The notes: generated by a model from the sequence alone, not told the origin. A DNA stretch of 23,264 nucleotides from Ruminococcaceae bacterium UBA5401 (GCA_002409675.1 DHOB01000065.1:1-23264), one strand, 5' to 3'; shown: positions 7,997 through 15,179, numbered from the stretch's first letter. A program made the numbers and translations.

Positions 7997-9358
7997 TCAG
8001 CAGCCCCGCCACGCTTTTTTCAGGCAGGCGACGGCGGCCGGGATGTCGTCCAGCGGGATGCCCGCGAAGCCGAGGCGGATTCCGCCGCTCTCGTCCGGCT
8101 GCACGCGCACGCCCTGCGCGAGCGCCAGACGGCACAGCTCGCGCGCGGTTTTCCGCGTGCGCAGGGTCAGGATCACCGTGAGCGGCGTTTCCTGCAGCAG
8201 GATGCGGGCGCCGGGGAACGCGGCGCGCAGGGCCCTGACCAGCGCCCCGCTCTTCGCGCCGTACAGCTTGCGCAGGCGGCGCAGGTGGCGCGCCATCTGC
8301 CCGCTGCGGATATAGGCCGCGAGGGCGAGCTGCTCCATCTTCGAGGCCGTCTGGTTGTAGTTCGCGGCGCGCGGCCGGTAACGGGCCAGCAGCTCCGGCG
8401 GAAGGACCATGTAGCCGATGCGCACCGAAGGCAGCAGCAGCTTGGAGAACGAGCCGAGGTACACCACGCCGTATCCCCCGGCGATGCCCTGCATGGCGGG
8501 GACGGGCCTCGCCCGGTAGCGCAGCTCCCCGTTGTAGTCGTCCTCTATCACGAAGCCGCCGCAGGCCTTCGCCCAGCCCAGCAGCTCCAGCCGGCGGCTC
8601 ATCGGGAGGACCGCGCCGGTCCGGGCGCGGTTGGAAGGGCTGACGTAGAGGAGCTTTGCGCCGCTGGCTTTCAGCGCGTCCATGCGGATGCCCTCCTCGT
8701 CCCCGGGCAGCTTTCGGACCGTGTAGCCGCAGTCTGAGAAAATCTGCTCCGCCTGCCGGAAGCCCGGTTCTTCCATCGCGACCGCGCGCGGCCCGCCGTT
8801 CAGCAGCCCGCACAAAAGGACGAGCAGCGGCTGGGTCCCCGCACCGACGACGATCTGCTCCGGCGCGGCGGCCAGACCGCGCATTTCGTACCCATAGACG
8901 GCGAGCGCCTCGCGCAGCTCGGTTTCGCCCTGCTTTTCGCCGTAGGACGCGAGCACGCCCCGCCGGTTCAGCGCGGAGCGGATGTTCCTGCGCCAGGCCT
9001 TCAGGCCGATGTTCTCGCTGTCCACGCAGTCGCTGCCGAAGTTGTACCGCACGGCGGGCTCCGCCCGGTGCCGGAACGCGGGCGGGGCGGCCGGCGCGGG
9101 GGAATCCCGCCTGACGTCCTGCACGAAATACCCGCGGTGCGGGGAAGACCGCAGATACCCCTCCACGCAGAGCTGCTGGTAGGCGCCTTCGACCGTGGTG
9201 CAGCTCAGGCCGAGGTCCGCCGCCATCCTGCGCACGGAGGGGAGGCGGCCGCCCGCTTTCAGAAGGCCGCGCTCCGCCGCGCCGCGGATCGAAAGGTAAA
9301 GCTGCCGGTACAGCGGCACGCTGGACTTGCGGTCGAGCAGAAGATAGTCGTATGCCAT
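7997..9358 (-). CDS. MocR-type transcriptional regulator (GntR HTH fused to aminotransferase fold)
   Basis: A 453-residue regulator. Residues about 14-80 form a GntR winged helix (PLYRQLYLSIRGA, then LPSVRRMAADLGLSCTTVEG and GYFVQ). Residues about 105-450 are an aminotransferase class I/II fold that binds PLP through Lys306 in GSFSKLLLPS, with Asp273/Asp274 in IEDDYN and Arg313 in SVRIGY. MocR proteins sense PLP or a PLP adduct; PdxR is the best-known member and controls vitamin B6 supply. AAGGAGG precedes the ATG at 9358. It is divergent from two ECF S-component genes, with overlapping promoters and an AAACTGT inverted repeat between them, so it probably regulates those genes and itself. pepT lies downstream. 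The ligand and target are inferred. Confidence 0.9.
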   Translation of the reverse strand: MAYDYLLLDRKSSVPLYRQLYLSIRGAAERGLLKAGGRLPSVRRMAADLGLSCTTVEGAYQQLCVEGYLRSSPHRGYFVQDVRRDSPAPAAPPAFRHRAEPAVRYNFGSDCVDSENIGLKAWRRNIRSALNRRGVLASYGEKQGETELREALAVYGYEMRGLAAAPEQIVVGAGTQPLLVLLCGLLNGGPRAVAMEEPGFRQAEQIFSDCGYTVRKLPGDEEGIRMDALKASGAKLLYVSPSNRARTGAVLPMSRRLELLGWAKACGGFVIEDDYNGELRYRARPVPAMQGIAGGYGVVYLGSFSKLLLPSVRIGYMVLPPELLARYRPRAANYNQTASKMEQLALAAYIRSGQMARHLRRLRKLYGAKSGALVRALRAAFPGARILLQETPLTVILTLRTRKTARELCRLALAQGVRVQPDESGGIRLGFAGIPLDDIPAAVACLKKAWRGC

Positions 9359-9402
9359 GATGTCCTCCTTCGGGCTTCCTCCGGGCAGCACAGACTGTAC
9401 TT

Positions 9403-9454
9403 AAAATATTTTTATAAACTGTGTATTTCAAAAGCAACAGTTTTACGCTATGAT
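9403..9454. promoter_or_regulatory. Divergent promoters sharing one -35 hexamer, with inverted repeat
   Basis: Plus strand: TTTCAA (9426-9431), 17 nt, TATGAT (9449-9454), driving the S components. Minus strand: the same bases read TTGAAA (9426-9431), 17 nt, TATTTT (9403-9408), driving the MocR gene. An inverted repeat AAACTGT (9416-9422) / ACAGTTT (9437-9443) brackets the shared hexamer. A further ACTGT lies at 9394-9398, in the same orientation as the left arm and 24 bases from it. This fits an operator for the MocR protein. Confidence 0.6.
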
Positions 9455-9503
9455 AATAGCACATTTAAACCGGCCGGTCAATCAACCTTTGGGAGTGAAA
9501 AAC

Positions 9504-10025
9504 ATGAAAAATCAGAAATCTTTCCGTCTCGGCGTGCTGGCGGCCCTGTTCGGGGCCCTGATTTTCGTCGTGACGGCCTACGCGCTGCACATCCCCACCC
9601 CGACCACGGGCGGTTACGTCCACCTGGGGGACGCGTTCCTCTACCTTGCCGCAAGCCTGCTGCCGGCGCCCTACGCGGTGGCGGCCGCCGCCGTGGGGGA
9701 GGCGCTCTCCGACGCGCTGACCGGCAGCATCGCCTACGCGCTGCCCACCCTTGTGATTAAGGCGGCGATGGCGCTGTGCTTCTCGGCCGCGGGCGCGAGC
9801 ATCGTCACCCGGCGAAACGCGGTCGCCACCGCCGCGGCGGGGCTCATCTGCGTCGGCGGCTACTACCTTACGGAGGTGCTCCTCTGCCGCAGCTTCGTCG
9901 TGCCGGTGGCGTCCGTCCCGGCCAACCTGGTGCAGGCGGCGGCGAGCGCGGCGATTTACCTGCTGGCGGGCCGCGCGCTCGACCGCGTCAAGCTGAAGAG
10001 CAGCCTCGCCGCGTTCGTGCGGTGA
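9504..10025 (+). CDS. ECF transporter S component (first of a pair)
   Basis: A 173-residue hydrophobic protein with about six membrane segments. It resembles small S components of energy-coupling factor transporters: an N-terminal Leu/Ala-rich helix (VLAALFGALIFVVTAY), then TTGGYVHLGDAFLYLAASLLP and GEALSDALTG, a pattern common in the riboflavin-type S-component superfamily. It would bind a vitamin outside and dock to a shared EcfA/EcfT module, which is not encoded here. GGGAGTG precedes the ATG at 9504; an upstream in-frame ATG at 9450 lies inside the promoter. It is the first gene after the divergent MocR promoter and lies 28 bases before a second S component. The substrate is unknown; a B6 vitamer is a reasoned guess from the MocR neighbour. 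Confidence 0.78.
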   Translation: MKNQKSFRLGVLAALFGALIFVVTAYALHIPTPTTGGYVHLGDAFLYLAASLLPAPYAVAAAAVGEALSDALTGSIAYALPTLVIKAAMALCFSAAGASIVTRRNAVATAAAGLICVGGYYLTEVLLCRSFVVPVASVPANLVQAAASAAIYLLAGRALDRVKLKSSLAAFVR

Positions 10026-10053
10026 AATCTGAAAGAGCGGAGGGAAGACAAAG

Positions 10054-10626
10054 ATGAAAATCAACTGCGGTTCCAAAGACACGACGGTCAACCTGGCGGT
10101 GACCGGGCTGATGGCGGCGCTGGTGTTTGTGGCGACGTATTTTTTGAACGTGAAGATTCCGGTCGCCGGCACGGACAAGACGATGATCGGGTTTGCGAAC
10201 GTGTTCTGCATCCTTTCCGGGCTTCTGCTGGGGCCGCTGTACGGCGGCCTGGCGGCGGGCATCGGCTCGTGCCTGTTCGACCTGCTGGGCGGGTGGGCGT
10301 CCAGCGCGCCGGTCACGCTGGTGACCAAGTTCGCCATGGCCTTCCTCTGCGGGCTGATTGCCTGGGGCGGCGACGGCACGGCGAAAAGGCTCGCCCGCGT
10401 GGTTGCGGGCGCCGTTGTCGGCTCGCTTTCGTACTGCGCGATGTACCTCTTTTATTCCTGGGCGAAAATGGCGGTGATCGGCTCGGCGTGGGGAGCCATC
10501 CGGATTCAGCTCGCCGCGAAAGTCCCCGCCACACTGATTAACGCCGTGCTGGCGGACGTCATCGGCATCCCGCTGTTCTACGCGCTGCGCGGGGCCCTGA
10601 AGAGAAACGGCCTCGCCTTCCGATAA
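10054..10626 (+). CDS. ECF transporter S component (second of a pair)
   Basis: A 190-residue membrane protein with about five or six hydrophobic segments. The N-terminal part (LAVTGLMAALVFVATYFLNVKIP) followed by KTMIGFANVFCILSGLLLGPLYGGLAAGIGS and FDLLGGW is typical of ECF S components. It is related in layout to the preceding gene but not a close copy, so the pair could bind different vitamers or one may be a partner of the other. GGAGGG precedes the ATG at 10054, and the two genes are probably cotranscribed. No ATPase or T component lies nearby, which fits group II ECF systems with a shared module elsewhere. The substrate is unproven. Confidence 0.78.
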   Translation: MKINCGSKDTTVNLAVTGLMAALVFVATYFLNVKIPVAGTDKTMIGFANVFCILSGLLLGPLYGGLAAGIGSCLFDLLGGWASSAPVTLVTKFAMAFLCGLIAWGGDGTAKRLARVVAGAVVGSLSYCAMYLFYSWAKMAVIGSAWGAIRIQLAAKVPATLINAVLADVIGIPLFYALRGALKRNGLAFR

Positions 10627-10633
10627 TTAAAGA

Positions 10634-10662
10634 TTGTGATTTAACGCCGAAGATGCTATAAT
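10634..10662 (+). promoter_or_regulatory. Promoter of the flippase gene
   Basis: TTGTGA (10634-10639), a 17-nt spacer and TATAAT (10657-10662), about 32 bases before the start codon. It overlaps the end of the preceding S-component gene region without a visible terminator between them. Confidence 0.75.
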
Positions 10663-10694
10663 AGGCTTCATTAAATGAAAAATGGAGCGTCGAT

Positions 10695-12017
10695 ATGAGC
10701 TTCGGCAAAAAAGGGAAGGCCCGCAGCGAGATTGTGCGGGATTCGGTCAATACCTTCGGCACGAATCTTTTCGGCTCGGTGCTGGGGCTGCTTTCCACCG
10801 TTCTGGTCCTGCGGAACGTCGCGGCGGAGACGAAGGGTTTCTACAACCAGGTGCAGGTCTGGGGCGGCGGATTCAACACCGTCCTCGGGCTGAGCGTGAC
10901 CGCCGCCGTGATCTACTATGTGGCGCGGTATAAGATCAAAAACGCGAAGGCGGCCATCGGGAAGGCCGCGGCCCTTCTTTCCGTCGCAATCGTCCTGATT
11001 TCCGCCGCCGTCCTTTTTCTGATGCGCGGCTCGCACACCTTTCAGAAGACGCCGACTTCCTTTCTGGCGGCGATTGTGGTGTACGGGCTCGCATCTTTTG
11101 TGTTCGGAATTTCGACCTCCATCCTGCGGGGCGAAAACAAGTTCAAATTCTACAACATCGTCAACCTGACCCAGCGGGTGCTGGTCACGGTGCTGAATGC
11201 CTATATCGCGTTCCGCCCGTCCGCGTCCCTCTGGATCTGGGGGACGGTTTTTATTTCCATCGCGATGGTCGCGTTTGCGTTTTACGGCATCACGCGCTGG
11301 AACGGCCCGCAGCCGGAGCCCGCCCCGGGCGACGATGTCCCCGTCCCCCTGGGCAGCGTGATGGGCTACAGCCTGAAATCGCATGTGAGCAATATCCTGA
11401 CCTATTTGAACACGAACCTCGGCAGCTATCTGGTGCAGGGGAAATACGAGATGGCGGATTTCGGCGTGTACAACACGGCGGTGACCATGATGCAGCAGGT
11501 CTGGCTGCTGCCGGACGCCGTCAGCCAGGTCATCATGAGCCGCCTGGCCGCCATGCAGGTGCAGAGCGACAAGCTGCGCCTGACCCTGCTTTCCTCCAAG
11601 CTGGTGACCTATGTGACGACGGCGGGCGCGCTGCTGATGCTGTGGGTCGCTCGTCTGCTGGTGCCCGTCCTGTTTCCCCGGTATGTGGGCGCCCTGGACC
11701 CGCTCGCCTACCTGATTGTCGGCTCCATCTTCATCTCTTACGCGAAGGTGCTGACGAACTCCATCGCCGCCTACGGCAGGCCGGAGCTGAACATCCTGCC
11801 GAACGCGCTGGCCGCCGTAATCAACGTGGCGGGCAGTATGCTCCTGATTCCGCTGATGGGCATCAACGGAATCGCCGCCGCCACTTCCGCTTCCCTCACG
11901 GTGCAGGGGCTCTCGAGCATCGCGATTTTCTGCGCCTATTCGCATACGCCGTTCTACCGGCTGCTGGTGCCGAGCCGGGAAGAGATCGCGACCGTGAAGC
12001 GCGTGTTCAAAAGATAG
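10695..12017 (+). CDS. Wzx/MOP-superfamily polysaccharide flippase-like membrane protein
   Basis: A 440-residue protein with about twelve hydrophobic segments and the start RDSVNTFGTNLFGSVLGLLS, followed by an aromatic-glycine loop, as in polysaccharide biosynthesis proteins of the MOP exporter superfamily. These move lipid-linked glycans or related lipids across the cytoplasmic membrane. The C-terminal half keeps the second repeat (PNALAAVINVAGSMLLIPLMGINGIAAATS), which is diagnostic of the Wzx/RfbX group. ATG at 10695 has GGAG upstream and its own consensus promoter. No glycosyltransferase or polymerase genes are adjacent, so it is not in a classical capsule cluster; the substrate is unknown. 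It converges on the yitT-like gene with only six bases between stop codons and no terminator in that gap. Confidence 0.85.
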   Translation: MSFGKKGKARSEIVRDSVNTFGTNLFGSVLGLLSTVLVLRNVAAETKGFYNQVQVWGGGFNTVLGLSVTAAVIYYVARYKIKNAKAAIGKAAALLSVAIVLISAAVLFLMRGSHTFQKTPTSFLAAIVVYGLASFVFGISTSILRGENKFKFYNIVNLTQRVLVTVLNAYIAFRPSASLWIWGTVFISIAMVAFAFYGITRWNGPQPEPAPGDDVPVPLGSVMGYSLKSHVSNILTYLNTNLGSYLVQGKYEMADFGVYNTAVTMMQQVWLLPDAVSQVIMSRLAAMQVQSDKLRLTLLSSKLVTYVTTAGALLMLWVARLLVPVLFPRYVGALDPLAYLIVGSIFISYAKVLTNSIAAYGRPELNILPNALAAVINVAGSMLLIPLMGINGIAAATSASLTVQGLSSIAIFCAYSHTPFYRLLVPSREEIATVKRVFKR

Positions 12018-12023
12018 ACGGTT

Positions 12024-12869
12024 TCATTCGCTGTGGAAGCCTTTGCCGATGATTTCGCTGGTGTTGGAAATCAAAATGAAGGCGTCCGGCTCGGTCCGCC
12101 GGATGAAGCGGCGGAGCTGGATGGCCTGCGCGCGCCGCATCACGGTGAACACGACGTATTTATGGCGGTGGGAATAGGCCCCTTTCGCGTCGCAGACCGT
12201 GGCGCTGCGGTTGAGCTTCTGCACGATGAAGCGGCAGATGGGCTCCGGGTTCGAGCAGATTACGGTGAAGTATTTGCTGAGGTTGATGTTCTCAATCACG
12301 CCGTCGATGACCAGCGACTTGGTGAACAGCCCCAGGCAGGAGAGCAGTGCCGTCTTGATGTCGAACACGAAGAACGAGCTCAGCGTAATCAGCGAATCGC
12401 ACAGGAGCAGCGCGCGCCCGATGTCCGCGCTGGAGTGTTTTTTCAGAATCATGGCGAGGATGTCGGTCCCGCCCGACGAGGCCCCCGCGTGGAACAGCAC
12501 CGCCGAGCCGAAGGCGGGCAGGGCGACGGCGAACACCAGCTCCAGCAGAGGCTCGTCCGTCAGAGGGCCGCGCATCGGGAAGAACCTTGCCAGGCCGGAA
12601 ACGGAAAAAGAGAGCAGCAGGCTGGAATACACCGTCTTGACGCCGAAATCCCTGCCGAGGAACAGAAAGCCGATGAGAATCAGCAGGATGTTCAGGATAA
12701 AATTGGAGGCCGAGGGGGAAAGCGGAGTCACTTTCCCCAGAACGACCGAAAGGCCGGAGACCCCTCCGAATGTAAAGTTGTTCGGAAATTTGAAAAAATA
12801 AATTCCGACCGCGACGAGGAACGTGCTTGCCGTAATTGCCGCGTATTCTTTCCAGTCTTCCTTTTTCAT
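12024..12869 (-). CDS. YitT-family membrane protein (DUF161 plus DUF2179)
   Basis: A 281-residue protein. Residues about 8-190 hold five or six membrane segments with the family signature NFTFGGVSGLSVVLG near the N-terminus and GASSGGTDILAMILKK in the middle. The C-terminal cytoplasmic domain (about 197-281; YFTVICSNPEPICRFI ... AFILISNTSEIIGKGF) is DUF2179, which has a small ligand-binding fold. YitT proteins are abundant in Firmicutes and their function is not settled. The start ATG at 12869 has only a weak Shine-Dalgarno (GAGTG). A perfect GC-rich hairpin (12885-12901) just upstream may limit translation. The promoter is an extended -10 at 12917-12925. It is convergent with the flippase and divergent from the PerR-like gene. 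Confidence 0.88.
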   Translation of the reverse strand: MKKEDWKEYAAITASTFLVAVGIYFFKFPNNFTFGGVSGLSVVLGKVTPLSPSASNFILNILLILIGFLFLGRDFGVKTVYSSLLLSFSVSGLARFFPMRGPLTDEPLLELVFAVALPAFGSAVLFHAGASSGGTDILAMILKKHSSADIGRALLLCDSLITLSSFFVFDIKTALLSCLGLFTKSLVIDGVIENINLSKYFTVICSNPEPICRFIVQKLNRSATVCDAKGAYSHRHKYVVFTVMRRAQAIQLRRFIRRTEPDAFILISNTSEIIGKGFHSE

Positions 12870-12884
12870 CCGTCACTCGCCCCC

Positions 12885-12901
12885 GCCGCCGGACCGGCGG
12901 C
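12885..12901. repeat. GC-rich hairpin upstream of the yitT-like start
   Basis: GCCGCCGGACCGGCGGC is a perfect inverted repeat, 16 bases before the minus-strand ATG. In the yitT transcript it lies in the 5' leader next to the weak ribosome binding site. Read on the plus strand it is followed by TTTTCTCTT, so it could also weakly terminate rightward read-through from the flippase. Confidence 0.6.
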
Positions 12902-12916
12902 TTTTCTCTTGGACCC

Positions 12917-12925
12917 ATTATAGCA
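12917..12925 (-). promoter_or_regulatory. Extended -10 promoter of the yitT-like gene
   Basis: On the minus strand TGCTATAAT forms a full extended -10 element. The -35 position has no recognisable TTGACA, which is acceptable for extended -10 promoters. Confidence 0.6.
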
Positions 12926-12982
12926 TATCCCGGCCGGCGGGGTCCGGCTTCGGAAGGAAAAGCGGTATTTTCTGGAACCCCC

Positions 12983-13011
12983 TTTACAAAGCCGCGGAAA
13001 CATGCTATTTT
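12983..13011 (+). promoter_or_regulatory. Promoter of the PerR-like gene
   Basis: TTTACA (12983-12988), a 17-nt spacer and TATTTT (13006-13011). The predicted start of transcription falls on the adjacent palindrome at 13019-13031. Confidence 0.7.
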
Positions 13012-13018
13012 AAAGTTG

Positions 13019-13031
13019 AAGAATCATTCTT
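13019..13031. promoter_or_regulatory. Fur/PerR-type 7-1-7 box, candidate autoregulatory site
   Basis: AAGAATCATTCTT is palindromic around the central C. In the 7-1-7 frame, GAAGAAT-C-ATTCTTA matches the PerR consensus TTATAAT-N-ATTATAA at 10 of 14 positions. It lies directly after the -10 of the PerR-like gene, where a bound repressor would block transcription. Confidence 0.55.
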
Positions 13032-13053
13032 ATTTTTTTAGGCGGTTTCTCTT

Positions 13054-13515
13054 ATGGATAAGAAAAGAAATTACAGTAAAAAGCGCGAGGCCATTCTGGC
13101 CGCCCTGCGTTCGACGGATTGTCACCCGACCGCAGAGTGGCTGTACCGCACCCTGAAGTCCCAGTACCCCGACCTGTCGCTCGGCACGGTCTACCGCAAC
13201 CTGGCGCAGTTTCGGGAAGAGGGGCTGATCATCAGCGTCGGCGTCGTGAACGGCCAGGAGCGGTTCGACGCGAACGTGCGCCCCCACGCCCACTTTATCT
13301 GTTCCCGCTGCGGCGCGGTGATCGACGTGCCCGGCGTTTTTGTGAGCGGCGGGGAGGTGGCGCGTGCGGCGCGGCGCGCCGGCCTGCAGGTGGAGTCCTG
13401 CGAAATAGTGCTGCACGGCGTCTGCACCGCATGCCTGGAAAAGCAGGCTCAGCGCGCCGAAAAGCCGGGGCCGAAATCCTCTGCGGGGAAAAGCCCGCGT
13501 TCCGTCAGGCGGTAG
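13054..13515 (+). CDS. PerR-like Fur-family metalloregulator
   Basis: A 153-residue Fur-family repressor. The winged helix covers about 8-70 with the recognition segment LSLGTVYRNLAQFREEGLI (41-59). The regulatory metal ligands expected in PerR are all present: His24 (HPTAEWLY), Asp72 (RFD), His78, His80 and Asp91. The structural zinc site is C83-x2-C86 and C124-x2-C127. Asp72, where Fur proteins have other residues, favours a peroxide-sensing PerR type over classical Fur, but function is inferred. ATG at 13054 follows a weak TAGGCGG. A basic tail after Cys127 (about 26 residues) has no family counterpart; most of it is encoded in DNA that overlaps the 3' end of the convergent ABC-F gene by 67 bases. 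A palindrome at its own promoter suggests autoregulation. Confidence 0.88.
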   Translation: MDKKRNYSKKREAILAALRSTDCHPTAEWLYRTLKSQYPDLSLGTVYRNLAQFREEGLIISVGVVNGQERFDANVRPHAHFICSRCGAVIDVPGVFVSGGEVARAARRAGLQVESCEIVLHGVCTACLEKQAQRAEKPGPKSSAGKSPRSVRR

Positions 13516-15008
13516 ACGCGGCTGCAGACCTCGGCGATATATCTGCGGTCGTGCGAGACGCTGACGACGGCCCCGCCGAACGCTTTGAGCGCCCGGCGGA
13601 TAACGGGGCCCGAAAGCGGTGACAGATTGCGGGTCGGTTCGTCCAGCACCAGCACGTTGCACCCGCTGAAGACCATCTTGAGGAACAGCAGCTTTGCCTT
13701 CTGGCCGCCCGAAAGCTCGGAGACGCCGTGCTCCATTTCGTCGGCGGTGTACTTCATGCTGCCGAGAAAGGTCCGGATTCGGGCTGTTTCCTGCCGGCTG
13801 CCGGAAGAGGCCAGAAAATCGACGGGGGTCTGCGCCCCGTTCAGCAGCTCTTCGTAATTCTGCGGCATATAGGCGGCCCGGATGTCGCTCCGGGCCAGAA
13901 GCTCCGCGGCAATCTGCCGGAGAAGCGTGGTCTTGCCCGCCCCGTTTCTGCCGACGATGCAGATTTTCTCCGGCCCCGCCACGTGCAGGCGAATGTTCCG
14001 CGCCAGGACGCGCGGCCCGACCTGGAGCCGGTCCAGCCGGAAATCCAGCACGGTTTTGCCGTTCGGCACCGCGGTGCCCGCCCCGAAGCGGACGAAGGCC
14101 GCGTCTTCGGAATCGGGCGCCTGCACGCTTTCCGAGTGCGCGCGCTGCAGCCGCCGCCCCATGGACTGGACGGCTTTCATCTTCTTTTTCAGCAGCCGCC
14201 CGCCGTGCGGGTCGCTGCGGGAGACGGTGGCCTGTGCGTGCTCCACCTTCGAGCGAATCTGCCGGAACTTTTCCTGCTGCTTTTCGTACCGGCTCCGCTC
14301 TTCCCGGGCGACCTGCCCCTGGTGTGCGAACCGTGCCTGCCGCGCCTCCACGTACTGCCGGTAGGGCATGCGGGCGACGGTCCAGCGCGGCAGCGTCTTG
14401 CGCCGCACCTGCTCCAGGTGGACGATCACGTTGGCGGTGCGCTCAATCAGCGTTTCGTCGTGGGAGACGTAGAGGGCGGGCAGCCCGCAGGTGTTGAGAA
14501 AGGCTTCGAGCCCCTGGAGCGTCTCGATGTCGAGGTCGTTGGACGGCTCGTCCAGCAGCAGCGCGTCGGGCCGCTCCATCAGAATCCCCGCAAGCTGCAG
14601 CTTGACCTTTTCCCCGCCCGAGAGCGTGCCCACGGGCCGGTCGGACCAGAGCAGCTCCGGCCTGAGGCCGAGCCGCCGCGCGCAGTCGGAAACCTCCGGC
14701 GGCGTCAGCAGCGAAAAGGACGGCAATCCGGCGCAGAACTCGTACACGCTCCGCCCTTTCTGCTCCGGGCTCAGCTCCTGCGCCAGGTACCCGAGCTTCA
14801 GTCCGCCCTTTATAATCTCCCCGGTATATTCGGCGTAATCCGCGACCAGCTTTTCGTCGTAAATCAGCTTTAGGAGGGTGGATTTTCCGTCCCCCTCCTC
14901 GCCGATCAGCGCGGCGCGTTCGCCCGGCTCCAGCGTGAAAGAAAAGTCCTTTAAAAGCGCGCGCCCGTCTTTGCGGTGCGTAATCGTCAAGTTTTTAATC
15001 TGCAGCAT
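13449..15008 (-). CDS. ABC-F ribosome-associated ATPase, antibiotic-resistance-like group
   Basis: A 519-residue soluble protein with two ATPase domains and no membrane segment. NBD1 has an unusual Walker A, GEEGDGKS (36-43), signature LSGGE (129-133) and Walker B LLLDEPSNDLD (150-160). NBD2 has GRNGAGKT (353-360), LSGGQ (432-436) and VLVLDEPTRNL (452-462). The basic linker (about 205-320; DPHGGRLLKKKMKAV) would enter the ribosomal E site. ABC-F proteins of this class free stalled ribosomes, and several (Vga, Lsa, VmlR types) protect against lincosamides, streptogramins A and pleuromutilins. Its leader carries a tiny ORF, a mutually exclusive hairpin set and a terminator, as in drug-induced ABC-F genes. 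ATG at 15008 follows GGGGGAAAG. The exact drug range cannot be read from the sequence; a housekeeping ABC-F is possible. Confidence 0.9.
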   Translation of the reverse strand: MLQIKNLTITHRKDGRALLKDFSFTLEPGERAALIGEEGDGKSTLLKLIYDEKLVADYAEYTGEIIKGGLKLGYLAQELSPEQKGRSVYEFCAGLPSFSLLTPPEVSDCARRLGLRPELLWSDRPVGTLSGGEKVKLQLAGILMERPDALLLDEPSNDLDIETLQGLEAFLNTCGLPALYVSHDETLIERTANVIVHLEQVRRKTLPRWTVARMPYRQYVEARQARFAHQGQVAREERSRYEKQQEKFRQIRSKVEHAQATVSRSDPHGGRLLKKKMKAVQSMGRRLQRAHSESVQAPDSEDAAFVRFGAGTAVPNGKTVLDFRLDRLQVGPRVLARNIRLHVAGPEKICIVGRNGAGKTTLLRQIAAELLARSDIRAAYMPQNYEELLNGAQTPVDFLASSGSRQETARIRTFLGSMKYTADEMEHGVSELSGGQKAKLLFLKMVFSGCNVLVLDEPTRNLSPLSGPVIRRALKAFGGAVVSVSHDRRYIAEVCSRVYRLTERGLFPAEDFGPGFSAR

Positions 15009-15020
15009 CGGCTTTCCCCC

Positions 15021-15062
15021 AAAAAATAAAATCTGCTCTTCGGCCGCGCCGAAAAGCAGATT
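15021..15062 (-). terminator. Attenuator terminator just upstream of the ABC-F gene
   Basis: On the minus strand a 15-bp stem (15062-15048 with 15044-15030, one G-U pair) closes a GCG loop and runs into UU-A-UUUUUU. It ends only about 13 bases before the ABC-F start codon, so it must be an attenuator of this gene and not the end of another one. Confidence 0.9.
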
Positions 15063-15101
15063 GCAGCGGAGGAAAGGACACCGTGAGCCACGGTGCGTCC
15101 A

Positions 15102-15179
15102 CGCGGGAATCTGTTTTCCGGCAACGAAACAAAGCCTGCTTTCCAGGCTCCGTTGGATGCGGAAAATCGATTACCCGCG
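15102..15179 (-). ncRNA. Structured leader RNA of the ABC-F gene (anti-antiterminator rod)
   Basis: On the minus strand four stems nest in one long imperfect hairpin: CGCGGG(U)AAUC with GAUUCCCGCG (15179-15169 / 15111-15102), UUUUCCG with CGGAAAA (15166-15160 / 15120-15114), CAACG with CGUUG (15155-15151 / 15126-15122), and AGCCUG with CAGGCU (15149-15144 / 15138-15133) around a GAAAG loop. Its 3' arm (15121-15108) can instead pair with the 5' arm of the attenuator terminator (15062-15049): 13 of 14 positions pair, including one G-U. A small hairpin, CACCGUG-GCU-CACGGUG (15095-15079), lies between them. Confidence 0.7.

Noticed and set aside
6678..9464. A single open frame of more than 900 codons on the minus strand spanning pepT and the region of the MocR-like gene.
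   Set aside because: Only the pepT part (up to 7922) has family motifs and a ribosome binding site; the upstream part is an out-of-frame shadow of the MocR-like gene in GC-rich DNA.
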